Shown one piece after another: positions 7,278-15,726 of a stretch of 64,000 nucleotides of DNA (positions within the stretch are counted from its first letter, which is position 1; each line of letters begins with the position of its first letter). The notes beneath the pieces were generated by a model. It was not told the DNA's origin. It was given only the letters and a program-made list of their open reading frames with translations, and did no database searches. The DNA comes from Pseudomonas sp. Fl4BN1. GTDB lineage: Bacteria > Pseudomonadota > Gammaproteobacteria > Pseudomonadales > Pseudomonadaceae. The stretch lies in NCBI RefSeq assembly GCF_009908285.1, contig NZ_JAAARM010000026.1:34599-98598 (forward strand), read 5' to 3'. The translations under genes and the position numbers were made by a program.

Positions 7278-9314
7278 TCAGAGATCCTTGAGCAGGCGCA
7301 ATGCGTCGTAGATCGCTGCGTGGGTGTTGCGCGACGCAACCGCGTCGCCGATCCGGAACAGTTGGAAGGCTCCCTGAGGGTGGTCCGCGACACTTTGCGG
7401 CTGGCCGGCGATCAGTTGCCCATAGTCCACCGCGCCCTGGTTGCGCGACAGCGGCTTGAGCTCGAAATACAACTCGTCCAGGGGGCGGGTGCCGTGGTTG
7501 ACCACGATCTGGTCGAACGCCCGGTGTTTTTCCAGCGGCCCGTAGTCGCTGCCCAGGTGCGCGATCAGGCTTGCGCCGTCGCGTTCCACGCGCTTGAGCC
7601 GGTAGGTCACGGTGAAGGTGGTATCCAGGGTTTGCAGCGAGCGCATGAACGGCACCAGGTTCATGCCCATCACCTCCGGCGCGAAGGCCCGGTCGGGGGT
7701 CATGATCTCGGTGCGTGCGCCGCTCAGGGCGATGACTTCCGCCGCTTGCAGGCCGGCGGCGTCGCCGGCGTCGTCGTACACCAGCACATTGCGCCCGGGT
7801 TTGACGTCGCCGGAAAGAATGTCCCAGCTGGACACCAGCCACTGGTTGCCCGATTCCAGCACTTCGGTGTGGGGCAGGCCGCCGGTGGCGATGATGACCA
7901 CATCGGCCTGGTGCGCCAGCACGCTGTCGCGTTCGGCCCAGGCATTGAAGTGGAACTGCACGCCGAGGCGGTCGCACTGGGCCATGCGCCAGTCGATGAT
8001 GCTGATCATCTCCTTGCGCCGTGGCGAGCGGACGCTCAGGCGGATCTGCCCACCGGGCTGGTCGGCGGCTTCCAGCACCGTCACCTGGTGCCCGCGTTCG
8101 CCGGCCACCCGGGCCGCTTCCAGGCCGGCCGGGCCGGCGCCGATGATCAGTACCTTGCGCTTGAGCGCAGCTTTGGGAATGTCATGGGGCATGGTGGTTT
8201 CGCGGCCGGTGGCGGCGTTGTGGATGCAGTAGGCGGCGCCGCCGTGGTAGATCCGGTCCAGGCAATAGTTGGCGCCGACGCAGGGGCGGATGTCTTGCTC
8301 GCGGCCTTCGATGATCTTGCGCACCAGGTGCGGGTCGGTCATGTGCGCCCGGGTCATGCCCACCAGGTCCACCAGGCCACTGGCAATCGCGTGGCGGGCG
8401 GTGGCCACGTCGGGGATCTTCGCTGCGTGCAGGGTCGGCATGCCGGTATGGGCACGGACTTCCCCGGCGAAATCCAGGTGCGGGGCGTTGCGCATGCCCT
8501 GGATCGGAATCACGTCGGTGAGCCCGGCGTCGGTCTCGATATGGCCGCGGATCACGTTGAGAAAATCCACCATGCCGCATTCGCTCAGCAGCTGGGAGAT
8601 GCGCAGGCCGTCGGTCTTGTCCAGGCCGCCGCTGATCACTTCATCGGCGGTGTAGCGCAGGCCGACGATGAATTCGCTGCCGACCCGCTGGCGGATCGCC
8701 TTGAGCACGTCGAAGGTGAAGCGCAAGCGGTTTTCCAGGGCACCGCCGTAGGGGCCATCGAGGTCGTTGGTCAGCGGCGACCAGAACTGGTCCATCAAGT
8801 GGCCGTAGGCTTGCAGCTCGATGCCATCCAGGCCGGCGGCCTGCATGTGCTCGGCGGCGGTGGCGTAGTCGCCGATGATGCGCTCGATATCCCAATGCTC
8901 CAGGCGCTTGGGAAAGGCCCGGTGGGCCGGTTCGCGCTGGTGTGAAGGCGACACCACCGGCAGCCAGTCGCCCTTGTCCCAGCGGGTCCGGCGGCCCAGG
9001 TGGGTGAGCTGGATCATCACCGCGGCGCCGTGCTCGTGGCACTCGTCGGCCAGGGCTTTCATCCACGGCACCACTTCTTCCTTGTAGGCCAGGATGTTGT
9101 TGAACACCGGCGGGCTGTCGCGGGAAATGGCCGCCGAGCCTGCGGTCATGGTCATGGCCACACCGGCCTTGGCCCGCTCCACGTGATAGGCCCGATACAG
9201 CTCCTTGGGCATGCCGTCCTCGGGGTAGGCCGGCTCGTGGGAGGTGGTGATGATGCGGTTGCGCAGGGTCAGGTGCTTGAGCTGGAACGGTTGCAGAAGC
9301 GGATCGTTGTTCAT
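7278..9314 (-). CDS. TMADH/dienoyl-CoA-reductase-like NADH:flavin oxidoreductase
   Basis: The 678-residue enzyme has an Old Yellow Enzyme-type FMN barrel (about 1-340; FQLKHLTLRNRIITTSHEP at the start), an iron-sulfur loop, then FAD and NAD domains (KVLIIGAGPAGLEAARVAGERGHQVTVLE). The architecture is that of trimethylamine and dimethylamine dehydrogenases, 2,4-dienoyl-CoA reductase and N-methylproline demethylases. The cluster loop reads CVGANYC, then 12 residues later a further Cys; the second of the four usual cysteines is Ala. It is the first gene of the block and is divergent from the TetR-type gene. Oxidative N-demethylation of an imported methylated amine is the likeliest activity, though not shown. 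Confidence 0.85.
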   Translation of the reverse strand: MNNDPLLQPFQLKHLTLRNRIITTSHEPAYPEDGMPKELYRAYHVERAKAGVAMTMTAGSAAISRDSPPVFNNILAYKEEVVPWMKALADECHEHGAAVMIQLTHLGRRTRWDKGDWLPVVSPSHQREPAHRAFPKRLEHWDIERIIGDYATAAEHMQAAGLDGIELQAYGHLMDQFWSPLTNDLDGPYGGALENRLRFTFDVLKAIRQRVGSEFIVGLRYTADEVISGGLDKTDGLRISQLLSECGMVDFLNVIRGHIETDAGLTDVIPIQGMRNAPHLDFAGEVRAHTGMPTLHAAKIPDVATARHAIASGLVDLVGMTRAHMTDPHLVRKIIEGREQDIRPCVGANYCLDRIYHGGAAYCIHNAATGRETTMPHDIPKAALKRKVLIIGAGPAGLEAARVAGERGHQVTVLEAADQPGGQIRLSVRSPRRKEMISIIDWRMAQCDRLGVQFHFNAWAERDSVLAHQADVVIIATGGLPHTEVLESGNQWLVSSWDILSGDVKPGRNVLVYDDAGDAAGLQAAEVIALSGARTEIMTPDRAFAPEVMGMNLVPFMRSLQTLDTTFTVTYRLKRVERDGASLIAHLGSDYGPLEKHRAFDQIVVNHGTRPLDELYFELKPLSRNQGAVDYGQLIAGQPQSVADHPQGAFQLFRIGDAVASRNTHAAIYDALRLLKDL

Positions 9315-9359
9315 CTCGGTCCCTCAGCAGGTGTATCAGGCGAAATCAACATAGAACTC

Positions 9360-9379
9360 AATGTACACTTGTGTCAATT
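9360..9379. promoter_or_regulatory. Palindromic operator-like site in the divergent promoter region
   Basis: The 20-bp site has AAT-N2-ACAC-TT-GTGT-N2-ATT dyad symmetry. It lies in the 128-bp gap between the flavoenzyme and the TetR-type gene, 45 bp upstream of the latter. It is a good candidate for the binding site of that regulator and for control of both directions. Confidence 0.5.
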
Positions 9380-9442
9380 AAATCGACATTGGTGAACATT
9401 CGACCCTTGCGAGGCGCGTTTGCAGCGACTAGGATTCGCTAC

Positions 9443-10114
9443 ATGAACAGTCCAGCCACCCGCTCTAAAACAACTGCCAAGGCCGATAAAGGCTCCCTGC
9501 AAGCCTGGCTCGACGCCGCCTACGAAAGCCTCAAGGAGTCTGGAGTGGATGCGGTGCGGGTCATGCCCCTGGCGAAGAAACTCAACCTGTCGCGGACCAG
9601 TTTCTACTGGTATTTCGAGGACCGCGAAGCCTTGCTCGAAGCCCTGATCGGGTTGTGGAAGAGCAAGAACACCGACACCTTGCTGGCCCACGCCGAGGCC
9701 TACGCCGAGTCCATCACCGAGGCGATCCTCAACGTCTTCGATTGCTGGCTGAACCCGACCTTGTTCGACTCGCAGTTCGAGTTCGCCATGCGCAGCTGGG
9801 CCTTGCAGTCGGCCGAGGTGGCGCTGCAGTTGCAGAAGGCTGATGAGCAGCGGGTGCAGGCCTTCAAGCGCATGTTCGAGCGCTTCGGCATGAGCGAGGA
9901 CGCCGCTTTCACTCGGGCCCGCTGCATCTACCTGACACAGATCGGCTACATCAGCCTCAAGACCCAGGAAACCACGGTGCAGCGCATGCGCTACATCCCG
10001 GAATACCTGCGCATCTTCACCGGCGAGGAGCCGCAGCCCCGGGAGCTGGAGCGTTTTTACCGACGCAATGGCCTGTGCCTGGAACCGCTGGACGGCATGC
10101 CGTCTCCCGCTTGA
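9443..10114 (+). CDS. TetR/AcrR-family transcriptional regulator
   Basis: A 223-residue regulator with an N-terminal TetR helix-turn-helix (AAYESLKESGVDAVRVMPLAKKLNLSRTSFYWYFEDREALLEALI) and an all-alpha ligand domain after about residue 75. I chose the ATG at 9443 (MNSPATRSK). A GTG at 9371 in the same frame would add 24 residues and overlap the operator-like palindrome. It is divergent from the catabolic block, which suggests it senses that pathway's substrate or intermediate. The block would then have two regulators, this and the RpiR protein. Confidence 0.9.
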   Translation: MNSPATRSKTTAKADKGSLQAWLDAAYESLKESGVDAVRVMPLAKKLNLSRTSFYWYFEDREALLEALIGLWKSKNTDTLLAHAEAYAESITEAILNVFDCWLNPTLFDSQFEFAMRSWALQSAEVALQLQKADEQRVQAFKRMFERFGMSEDAAFTRARCIYLTQIGYISLKTQETTVQRMRYIPEYLRIFTGEEPQPRELERFYRRNGLCLEPLDGMPSPA

Positions 10115-10126
10115 AGCGCCGGCTGC

Positions 10127-10999
10127 TCAGCGCGCCAGAGCCCCACGAAAGGCCGCGCTGAGGGCGCGCAACGTGTCCCGGGAGCGGCCATCGGTGGGTC
10201 GTGCATGCAGCACCACTTCGCTCATTGGCAGTGTCGGCAAGCCCAGGTGTTCAGCCACGTCCACCGTGCCCGGTGGCGCCACGCGATGGGCCAGGGCGGC
10301 AACCCCGAGACCGGCGCTCACCGCAGCCCCCACGGCCAGCACGCCGCCACCGATGAACACCTCGATCCAGGGCCAGCCGGCGTCATCCAGGGCCTGCACC
10401 GCCAACTGCCGCACGCCACAGGGCGCGGCCAGGGTCGCCAGGCGCAGCGGGTTGCCGGACTGATGCTGCCAGGTGGGCGCGGCGAACCAGCCAAACCCTT
10501 CCACCACCAGCACTTCGCCATCTGCGCGGCGGCCTTCGTTGCGCACGATCACCGCGTCCAGTTCACCGCGATCGAAGCACGCGGTCAGCTCCCGGGACGA
10601 GTCGATGCGTACCTCGATCAGCAACAACGGGTCATAGGCGGTAATGCGTTGCAGCAACTGCGGCAGGTCAGGGCCGGCCACATGGTCGCTGATGCCCACC
10701 TGCAAGCGTCGGGGCGCGGCGTTCTGCAACTCCCCCAGGGCACGCTCATGGGCCCGCAGCAACTCCCTGGCGGCGTGGATGAACTGCGCGCCCGCCGGGG
10801 TCAGCCGCACATGGCGCGGGGTGCGCTCCAGCAGACGCTGGCCGAGGCGTTCTTCGAGGCGCTTGAGCTTGAGGCTGATGGCCGCCTGGGAGGTGTCCAG
10901 AGCCTGGGCCGCCCGGGTGAAACTGGCGAAATCGGCAATCAGCACAAAGGCCTGCACGGTATCGATATCCAGAGGCTTGGCGAGCTCTGACATATTCAA
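10127..10999 (-). CDS. LysR-family transcriptional regulator
   Basis: The 290-residue protein has the LysR winged HTH near the N-terminus (TVQAFVLIADFASFTRAAQALDTSQAAISLKLKRLEERLGQRLLER) and a C-terminal effector domain. It is divergent from the DUF4865 gene with only 89 bp between them, the classic LysR-target layout. The start could be Met1 at 10999 or Met3 at 10993. Effector unknown. Confidence 0.9.
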   Translation of the reverse strand: MNMSELAKPLDIDTVQAFVLIADFASFTRAAQALDTSQAAISLKLKRLEERLGQRLLERTPRHVRLTPAGAQFIHAARELLRAHERALGELQNAAPRRLQVGISDHVAGPDLPQLLQRITAYDPLLLIEVRIDSSRELTACFDRGELDAVIVRNEGRRADGEVLVVEGFGWFAAPTWQHQSGNPLRLATLAAPCGVRQLAVQALDDAGWPWIEVFIGGGVLAVGAAVSAGLGVAALAHRVAPPGTVDVAEHLGLPTLPMSEVVLHARPTDGRSRDTLRALSAAFRGALAR

Positions 11000-11002
11000 T
11001 CC

Positions 11003-11037
11003 TTATCACAGATATATTTATCAATATCTTGTGGTAA
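11003..11037. promoter_or_regulatory. Imperfect dyad in the LysR/DUF4865 divergent promoter
   Basis: TTATCACAGATAT at 11003-11015 mirrors ATATCTTGTGGTAA at 11024-11037, with one inserted base and one mismatch. The AT-rich dyad sits between the divergent genes where a LysR protein normally binds. It probably controls the 11089 gene and the regulator itself. Confidence 0.5.
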
Positions 11038-11088
11038 TCATTGGGGCTGCGCAAGCTGGCCACGCCTTTCAGCCAACGGAGTGACGCC

Positions 11089-11637
11089 ATGTTTGCCAAA
11101 CAGTATTGCCACCGCCTGCCTGCCGATTACCCGATGTCGATCATTCGCCAGCGTGCCGCCGAGCGCGGGCCGCTGTGGGATCGGGTCGAGGGCCTGGTAT
11201 TCAAGGTATTTGCCGGGCGCGAACGCGGGGTCCATGGGGCCAGCGAGAACCTCTATGCCTCGCTCTACCTGTGGCAGGACGCAGCCGGGGCCGGAAAATT
11301 GCTGATGGGCCCCGGCTTTCAAGGGGTCATCGATTCCTTTGGTCGTCCGCACATCGAATCCTGGCTGCCCCTGGACTGGCGCCGGGGGCCGGCGCAGCAG
11401 GCCCTGAGCCTGTATCGCGAGGTCCAGGCCATCGAGCCAGGGGCGGACCGCCAGCAACTGTTGGCGGCCGAGGTGCAGCGCAATCAGCAACTGGCGGATG
11501 CTCCCGAGACCTTCGCCGTGTTCCTGGCCCTGGACCTGCAAGCCTGGCAGCTGCTGCGTTTCAGCCTTTCGGCGCAGCCCCCTCAACCGCGTCCGGGCGT
11601 CGAGTGCTATGAGGTGCTGTACCTGGCGCAGGGCTGA
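11089..11637 (+). CDS. DUF4865-family protein
   Basis: A soluble 182-residue protein beginning MFAKQYCHRLPADYPMSIIRQRAAERGPLWD. It matches my recollection of the DUF4865 family, small proteins common in Pseudomonas and usually beside a LysR regulator. Start at 11089 is supported by GGAG seven bases upstream. A fold like the dimeric alpha/beta-barrel monooxygenases has been suggested for such proteins, but I see no catalytic motif. Function unknown; expression is probably controlled by the divergent LysR protein. Confidence 0.7.
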   Translation: MFAKQYCHRLPADYPMSIIRQRAAERGPLWDRVEGLVFKVFAGRERGVHGASENLYASLYLWQDAAGAGKLLMGPGFQGVIDSFGRPHIESWLPLDWRRGPAQQALSLYREVQAIEPGADRQQLLAAEVQRNQQLADAPETFAVFLALDLQAWQLLRFSLSAQPPQPRPGVECYEVLYLAQG

Positions 11638-11722
11638 TGTGCAATCGATCCGGCACGGCTAACGCCGTTGCTGGGGATCTTGCCGAGACCCGGCAGCGCC
11701 TTGCTCCTGGCGTGCGCCGGTT

Positions 11723-13699
11723 TCAGCTTGCGCGATCGCTGTCGGAGCATTCGGCGGCGATTCCCAGTTCGATCAACTCGGCCAGGGGCACCGCCGGGGA
11801 GAAGAAATAGCCCTGGGCACAGTGGATGCCGATGCCCTGGAGAATGTCGATCTGCTCCTGGGTCTCGACCCCTTCGGCGGTCAGTGTCGCCTCATACAGG
11901 CGGGCGCTTTGCAGGGCGATGGAGACGGCAGTGCGCATGCGTTCGTAGTGCAGCAGCGAAATCATCGAGTGGTCGATCTTCACTTCGCCGAAGGGGTACT
12001 TGGCCAGGATGCTCAGGGCCGAGTAGCCGGTGCCGAAATCGTCCAGGGCCAGGATCACTCCGTGATCCTTGAGCAAAAGCATGTTGTACGCCACTTGCTG
12101 GGTGTCTTGCAGCAGGGTGTTTTCGGTCAACTCCAGGGCCAGGCGCCGGCCCGGCAGGCCGGCCTCTTGCAGGCGCTGGATCAGCCGGGTGGCAAAGTCG
12201 ACAGCACTCAGGGTGTCGGCCGAGACATTGACTGCCAACGGTCCCGACAGCCCGGCGCGCTGGTAATCCTGGGCGTCGCGGATAACCGCTTCGATGGTCG
12301 CCCACTCGAAGGCCTGCAACAGCTCCTGATGGCGCACCACATCGAGAATCAGCAACGGCGAAATTGCTGCGCCCTGGCCATCCCTGGCGCGCAGCAAGGC
12401 CTCGGCGCCGATCACCGTGCGCTGGCGCAGGCAGAATTTCGGCTGGTACTGCAAGGGCGGATTGTCGTAACGCAGCCAGTCCTGCAATTGCTGGCGAATC
12501 AGCTCTTTGCTTTGGGCCTTCTCGAGCAGTGACCGATGCAGGTAGTGCACCGCCTGGCGATGGTCTTGCAGGGCCAGGCTGATGTTGCGCAGGGTGATGT
12601 TGGCGCTGCCGCCGGCGCAGGCGTCGATCACGCAGAATTGCAGCTTGGGGCTCAGGCCGCCGTCCCCTGCCAGGCGGGTTTGCAAGGTCATCTGCAGGGA
12701 GGCAATCAGCGTCGACTCCTCGATCAACTGCAGCGAGCGGTCCGGCAGGTCCAGGGCCAGGCTCAGGGTGGAGAACATGAACAGCCTGGGCGCGGCGCTG
12801 GTTTGCAGGACCTGGCTCGAGGCACCGCTCTGCAGCTCCTGCGCGAGGCGGATCAGCAGGTGATCAGTCCAGTCATGGCCGTGGATCGCCACCAGGTCCT
12901 TGAGGTTGGTGATCTGGATCACCAGCAGGCTGTGGCCACCGCGCTGGTTGGCGGGTTGCTGGTGCAGGTACTCCAGGTGGTTGCCCAGGGCCCGGCGATT
13001 GGGCAGTTGGGTGATCGGATCGGTCACCGCCTGCTGGAGCAGGCGGTGCTGGGCCTGTTGATAGCGCGCCTCGCGGCGCAGCATGGCGAATATGAGGATG
13101 AACATGGGCAGCGACAGCAGGCTCGACAGCAGGCGCAGGGACAGCAAATGGGCAGTGACGCTGGAGTCGACAGTGCCCATCCAGGCAATTACCTGCATCG
13201 GCGCGATGGCGGCGCCGACCCGTACCAGCAGCACCAGGCTGATACCCCTGAGGTTCAGGGCGCACAGGTCGCGCGATTGGAACCAGCGATGCAGGGCAAT
13301 GCCGCCAAGGGTCATCAGGCTGAAACTGAACAGCGCTTCTTCAAACTGCAGGGGCCCGGCAATCCAGTAGCGGGCCAGGGCCACCAGCATCAGGCAGGCG
13401 GTTGCGCCCCACCAGCCGCCCAGCAAGCCGGCGAGAAACAGCATGTCGTTGCTGAGGAATACCTTGGTTGGCGTCTGCATGAATTCAGAGGCCAGGGCAA
13501 TCAACGCGACGTTGCTGGCGCCGAGGATCAATCCCAGGAGCATCTTTTGCGATTTGATCAGGCGCTGCGCGTCTTGGCGCAGCATCAGCAGGGTGCTGAG
13601 GATTCCCACCATGGCCACGTATTGCAGGAGCACGATGGGCAGCAGTGAGGTGTTGAGCGCAAGGTCGAGAGACATGAGCTCCCACATATCGCTGTGCAT
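11723..13699 (-). CDS. Membrane-bound EAL phosphodiesterase with degenerate GGDEF domain
   Basis: This 658-residue protein begins with about six to seven membrane segments (residues 10-225; MLFLAGLLGGWWGATACLML resembles a 5TMR-LYT sensor). A GGDEF-fold domain starts at TDPITQLPNRRAL, but the GGDEF motif is gone: the corresponding stretch reads APRLFMFS, so cyclase activity is unlikely. The EAL domain looks catalytically complete: GAEALLRA, AVNVSAD, ELTEN, DDFGTGYSAL, KIDHSMI, AEGVET and QGYFFSPA are all present. It probably degrades cyclic di-GMP in response to a signal sensed in the membrane. It stands alone, convergent with the DUF4865 gene. Confidence 0.92.
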   Translation of the reverse strand: MHSDMWELMSLDLALNTSLLPIVLLQYVAMVGILSTLLMLRQDAQRLIKSQKMLLGLILGASNVALIALASEFMQTPTKVFLSNDMLFLAGLLGGWWGATACLMLVALARYWIAGPLQFEEALFSFSLMTLGGIALHRWFQSRDLCALNLRGISLVLLVRVGAAIAPMQVIAWMGTVDSSVTAHLLSLRLLSSLLSLPMFILIFAMLRREARYQQAQHRLLQQAVTDPITQLPNRRALGNHLEYLHQQPANQRGGHSLLVIQITNLKDLVAIHGHDWTDHLLIRLAQELQSGASSQVLQTSAAPRLFMFSTLSLALDLPDRSLQLIEESTLIASLQMTLQTRLAGDGGLSPKLQFCVIDACAGGSANITLRNISLALQDHRQAVHYLHRSLLEKAQSKELIRQQLQDWLRYDNPPLQYQPKFCLRQRTVIGAEALLRARDGQGAAISPLLILDVVRHQELLQAFEWATIEAVIRDAQDYQRAGLSGPLAVNVSADTLSAVDFATRLIQRLQEAGLPGRRLALELTENTLLQDTQQVAYNMLLLKDHGVILALDDFGTGYSALSILAKYPFGEVKIDHSMISLLHYERMRTAVSIALQSARLYEATLTAEGVETQEQIDILQGIGIHCAQGYFFSPAVPLAELIELGIAAECSDSDRAS

Positions 13700-13826
13700 G
13701 GTTCTTGGGCTACCTGGTCGGATCGATGCGTGGGGATCTTGACGAGAATAGGGGAGGCGGGCTTGGCGGGCCTAGAAGAAAAGTCCTGTCTTATGCTTGG
13801 ATTTTTCTTGTACTGAGGTAGCGGGC

Positions 13827-14096
13827 TCAGCCCTTGAGGCGGGCATTGTCAGTGCTGCGCGGTTGCAGCAGCTTGCGCTCGGCCAGCCAGCCGAAGCTCA
13901 AGCCCGGGGTGGTCCAGAGCACCACCTGGATGCCCAGGGACGCGACCCTGAATTTCCACAGCAGCACCGCCGAAAAGTGCTCCGGTACTTCGTTGATGGT
14001 GGGGAACAAGGCCTCGGCGATCGCCCAGGGCAGGACGTCGCCCAAGGCAATGCCGGGCAGGGAAAGATCGCTCTGCGTGGTAGCGCTACAAGCCAT
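13827..14096 (-). pseudogene. Short CbtA-like cobalt transporter remnant (C-terminal part)
   Basis: The 89-residue product ends in a stretch (INEVPEHFSAVLLWKFRVASLGIQVVLW, given here in pieces: INEVPEHFSAV, LLWKFRVASLG, IQVVLW) that resembles the C-terminus of CbtA cobalt transporter subunits, which are normally over 200 residues. The N-terminal helices are absent. The start at 14096 still has a strong GGAGG ribosome site and a cobalamin riboswitch upstream. The neighbouring divergent genes (histidine phosphatase and cobF) belong to cobalamin metabolism. I read this as a cbtA gene that lost its 5' portion by internal deletion while keeping its control region. A functional small membrane protein cannot be excluded. 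Confidence 0.5.
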
Positions 14097-14137
14097 TGGA
14101 ACCTCCAGGGATGACGCGTCCCGGTGCGGGGTACGAG

Positions 14138-14223
14138 GATCGAAACAAGGTCTGGCTTACGGCGAAAAGGCCGAATACAGTGGCGCGACCGCGCCGGATT
14201 GACACCGGCTTGCCGTTTCGAAA
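14138..14223 (-). ncRNA. Cobalamin riboswitch (short aptamer)
   Basis: Read on the minus strand, the leader contains AAGCCGGTGTCAATCCGGC, then GCGGTCGCGCCACTGT and the B12-box-like AAGCCAGACC, in the order of the cobalamin aptamer. A closing stem is formed by CGAAAC (14215-14220) and GTTTCG (14141-14146). Downstream, GGGA/TCCC can form a small hairpin just before the GGAGG site of the 14096 gene, which would allow control of translation. It probably represses its target when adenosyl- or methylcobalamin is abundant. Confidence 0.85.
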
Positions 14224-14308
14224 TGAATGTTCAGTGCGACTGCGACAAAGCGTTACATCTGCCCCGGCGTTGTACGCTTCCCTACCGCTAACACCAGAGT
14301 GATGCCCC

Positions 14309-14872
14309 GTGCAGGCCACCCGTTTGACCCTGATCTGCCACGCCCGTACCGTCGCGCAGAAGCTGGCGCGTTTCCCCCAGGACGAACCGCTGGAGCTGGA
14401 TTGCCAGGCGCTGGCCCTGAGCCGGGCCGCGGCGTTCAAGCGCTCGACGCCGGTGCTCTGTGGCCCGGAGTTGCGCAGCCGGCAGACTGCCGGGCTGTTC
14501 AGCTCCGCCCCAGAGATACAGGCGGCCTTGCGCGACTGCGCCTTTGGCGCCTGGCAGGGCGTGCGCATCAGCGAGCTGCAACAGCAGCAGCCCGAGGCCT
14601 TGCAGGCTTGGCTGGAGGACCCTCACCGCGCCCCACCGGGAGGCGAGTCGGTCGCCGAGCTGTGCCAGCGGGTGGCGCAGTGGCTGGAAGAAATGGCCCG
14701 GCGTCCGGGGCATTGGCTGGCGGTGACCCACCCCTTCGTCATCCGCGCCGCGTTGCTGCACGCGCTGCAAGCGCCCCTGGCCAGCTTCAACCTGATCGAT
14801 ATCGAGCCCTTGTCGCGCCTTGACCTGAGCCACGCCGGCCGCTGGCGCCTGCGCCTGGATGGCCGTGACTGA
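14309..14872 (+). CDS. Histidine phosphatase-family protein linked to cobalamin genes
   Basis: A 187-residue phosphoglycerate-mutase-fold protein starting at a GTG. The catalytic motif reads LTLICHART: the His is kept but the usual preceding Arg is Cys and the following Gly is Ala. The later PGGES and AVTHPFVIRAAL blocks are typical of the family, the latter carrying the second His. It lies 98 bp upstream of cobF in the same direction. A CobC-like alpha-ribazole phosphatase role is possible, but the altered RHG motif argues for a changed or weakened activity. Confidence 0.8.
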   Translation: MQATRLTLICHARTVAQKLARFPQDEPLELDCQALALSRAAAFKRSTPVLCGPELRSRQTAGLFSSAPEIQAALRDCAFGAWQGVRISELQQQQPEALQAWLEDPHRAPPGGESVAELCQRVAQWLEEMARRPGHWLAVTHPFVIRAALLHALQAPLASFNLIDIEPLSRLDLSHAGRWRLRLDGRD

Positions 14873-14970
14873 GCAGTTGCACCAACCTTGGCCGCCAGAC
14901 ACACAAGCGTTTATCAGCACTGGAAAGCCGCCCATACTTGCCCCCGGCCCAGCAACGAGAACCTGCCCTC

Positions 14971-15726
14971 ATGAAAACCCTCCTGGTCATCGGCATCGGC
15001 GCCGGCAACCCCGACTACATCACCGTCCAGGCGATCAAGGCGCTGAACCGCAGCGACGTGGTGTTCCTGATGGACAAGGGGCCGAGCAAGGACTCGCTGA
15101 TCGACCTGCGCCGCGAACTGTGCGAGCGCTACATCACTGAGCGGCCTTATCGTTTCGTCGAGGCGCAGACCCCGGAGCGCCAGCGTGGCGAGGTGGATTA
15201 CCGGGACAGCGTCCGGGCCCTCAACCACGCCAAGCAGCAGATCTTCGAACGGCTGATCAACGACGAATTGGCAGACGGTGAAACCGGCGCCTTCCTGGCG
15301 TGGGGCGACCCGGCGCTGTACGACAGTACCCTGCGCATCCTGCAGCAGATCCTGGCCAGCGGCGCGGCGCAGTTCGACTACCAGGTGATCCCCGGGATCA
15401 CCAGCGTCCAGGCCCTGGCCGCCCAGCACAAAGTGCCGCTGAACCGCATCGGTCGTTCGCTGGAGATCACCACCGGGCGGCGCCTGGCGGCGGGCCAGGC
15501 CAGCGATGCCGACAGCCTGGTGGTGATGCTCGACGCCGAGGATTCCTACCGCCAGTTGCGTAGCCAGGACCTGGACATCTATTGGGGTGCGTACCTGGGC
15601 ACGGCGAATGAAATCCTCATCAGCGGCCGCCTCGACGAAGTGGCTGACGAGATCCGCCGTGTGCGCCTGCAAGCGCGCGAGACGCATGGCTGGATCATGG
15701 ACACTTACCTGCTGCGCAAGCCCTAG
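14971..15726 (+). CDS. cobF: Precorrin-6A synthase (deacetylating)
   Basis: The 251-residue tetrapyrrole methylase begins MKTLLVIGIGAGNPDYITVQAIKALNR, with the GxGxGxPxxxT motif of the family. FLAWGDPALYDSTLRIL and VIPGITSVQALAA follow, both characteristic of CobF. CobF catalyses the SAM-dependent C-1 methylation and loss of acetate that turn precorrin-5 into precorrin-6A in the aerobic cobalamin pathway. It is cytoplasmic. It is separated from the main cob genes here, paired with the histidine phosphatase and near a cobalt-transport remnant, a grouping I recall from other pseudomonads. Confidence 0.92.
   Translation: MKTLLVIGIGAGNPDYITVQAIKALNRSDVVFLMDKGPSKDSLIDLRRELCERYITERPYRFVEAQTPERQRGEVDYRDSVRALNHAKQQIFERLINDELADGETGAFLAWGDPALYDSTLRILQQILASGAAQFDYQVIPGITSVQALAAQHKVPLNRIGRSLEITTGRRLAAGQASDADSLVVMLDAEDSYRQLRSQDLDIYWGAYLGTANEILISGRLDEVADEIRRVRLQARETHGWIMDTYLLRKP

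Noticed and set aside
7320..8945. 541-residue plus-strand open frame
   Set aside because: It is a shadow of the TMADH-like gene on the minus strand; low-complexity His/Gly/Val composition and no motif.
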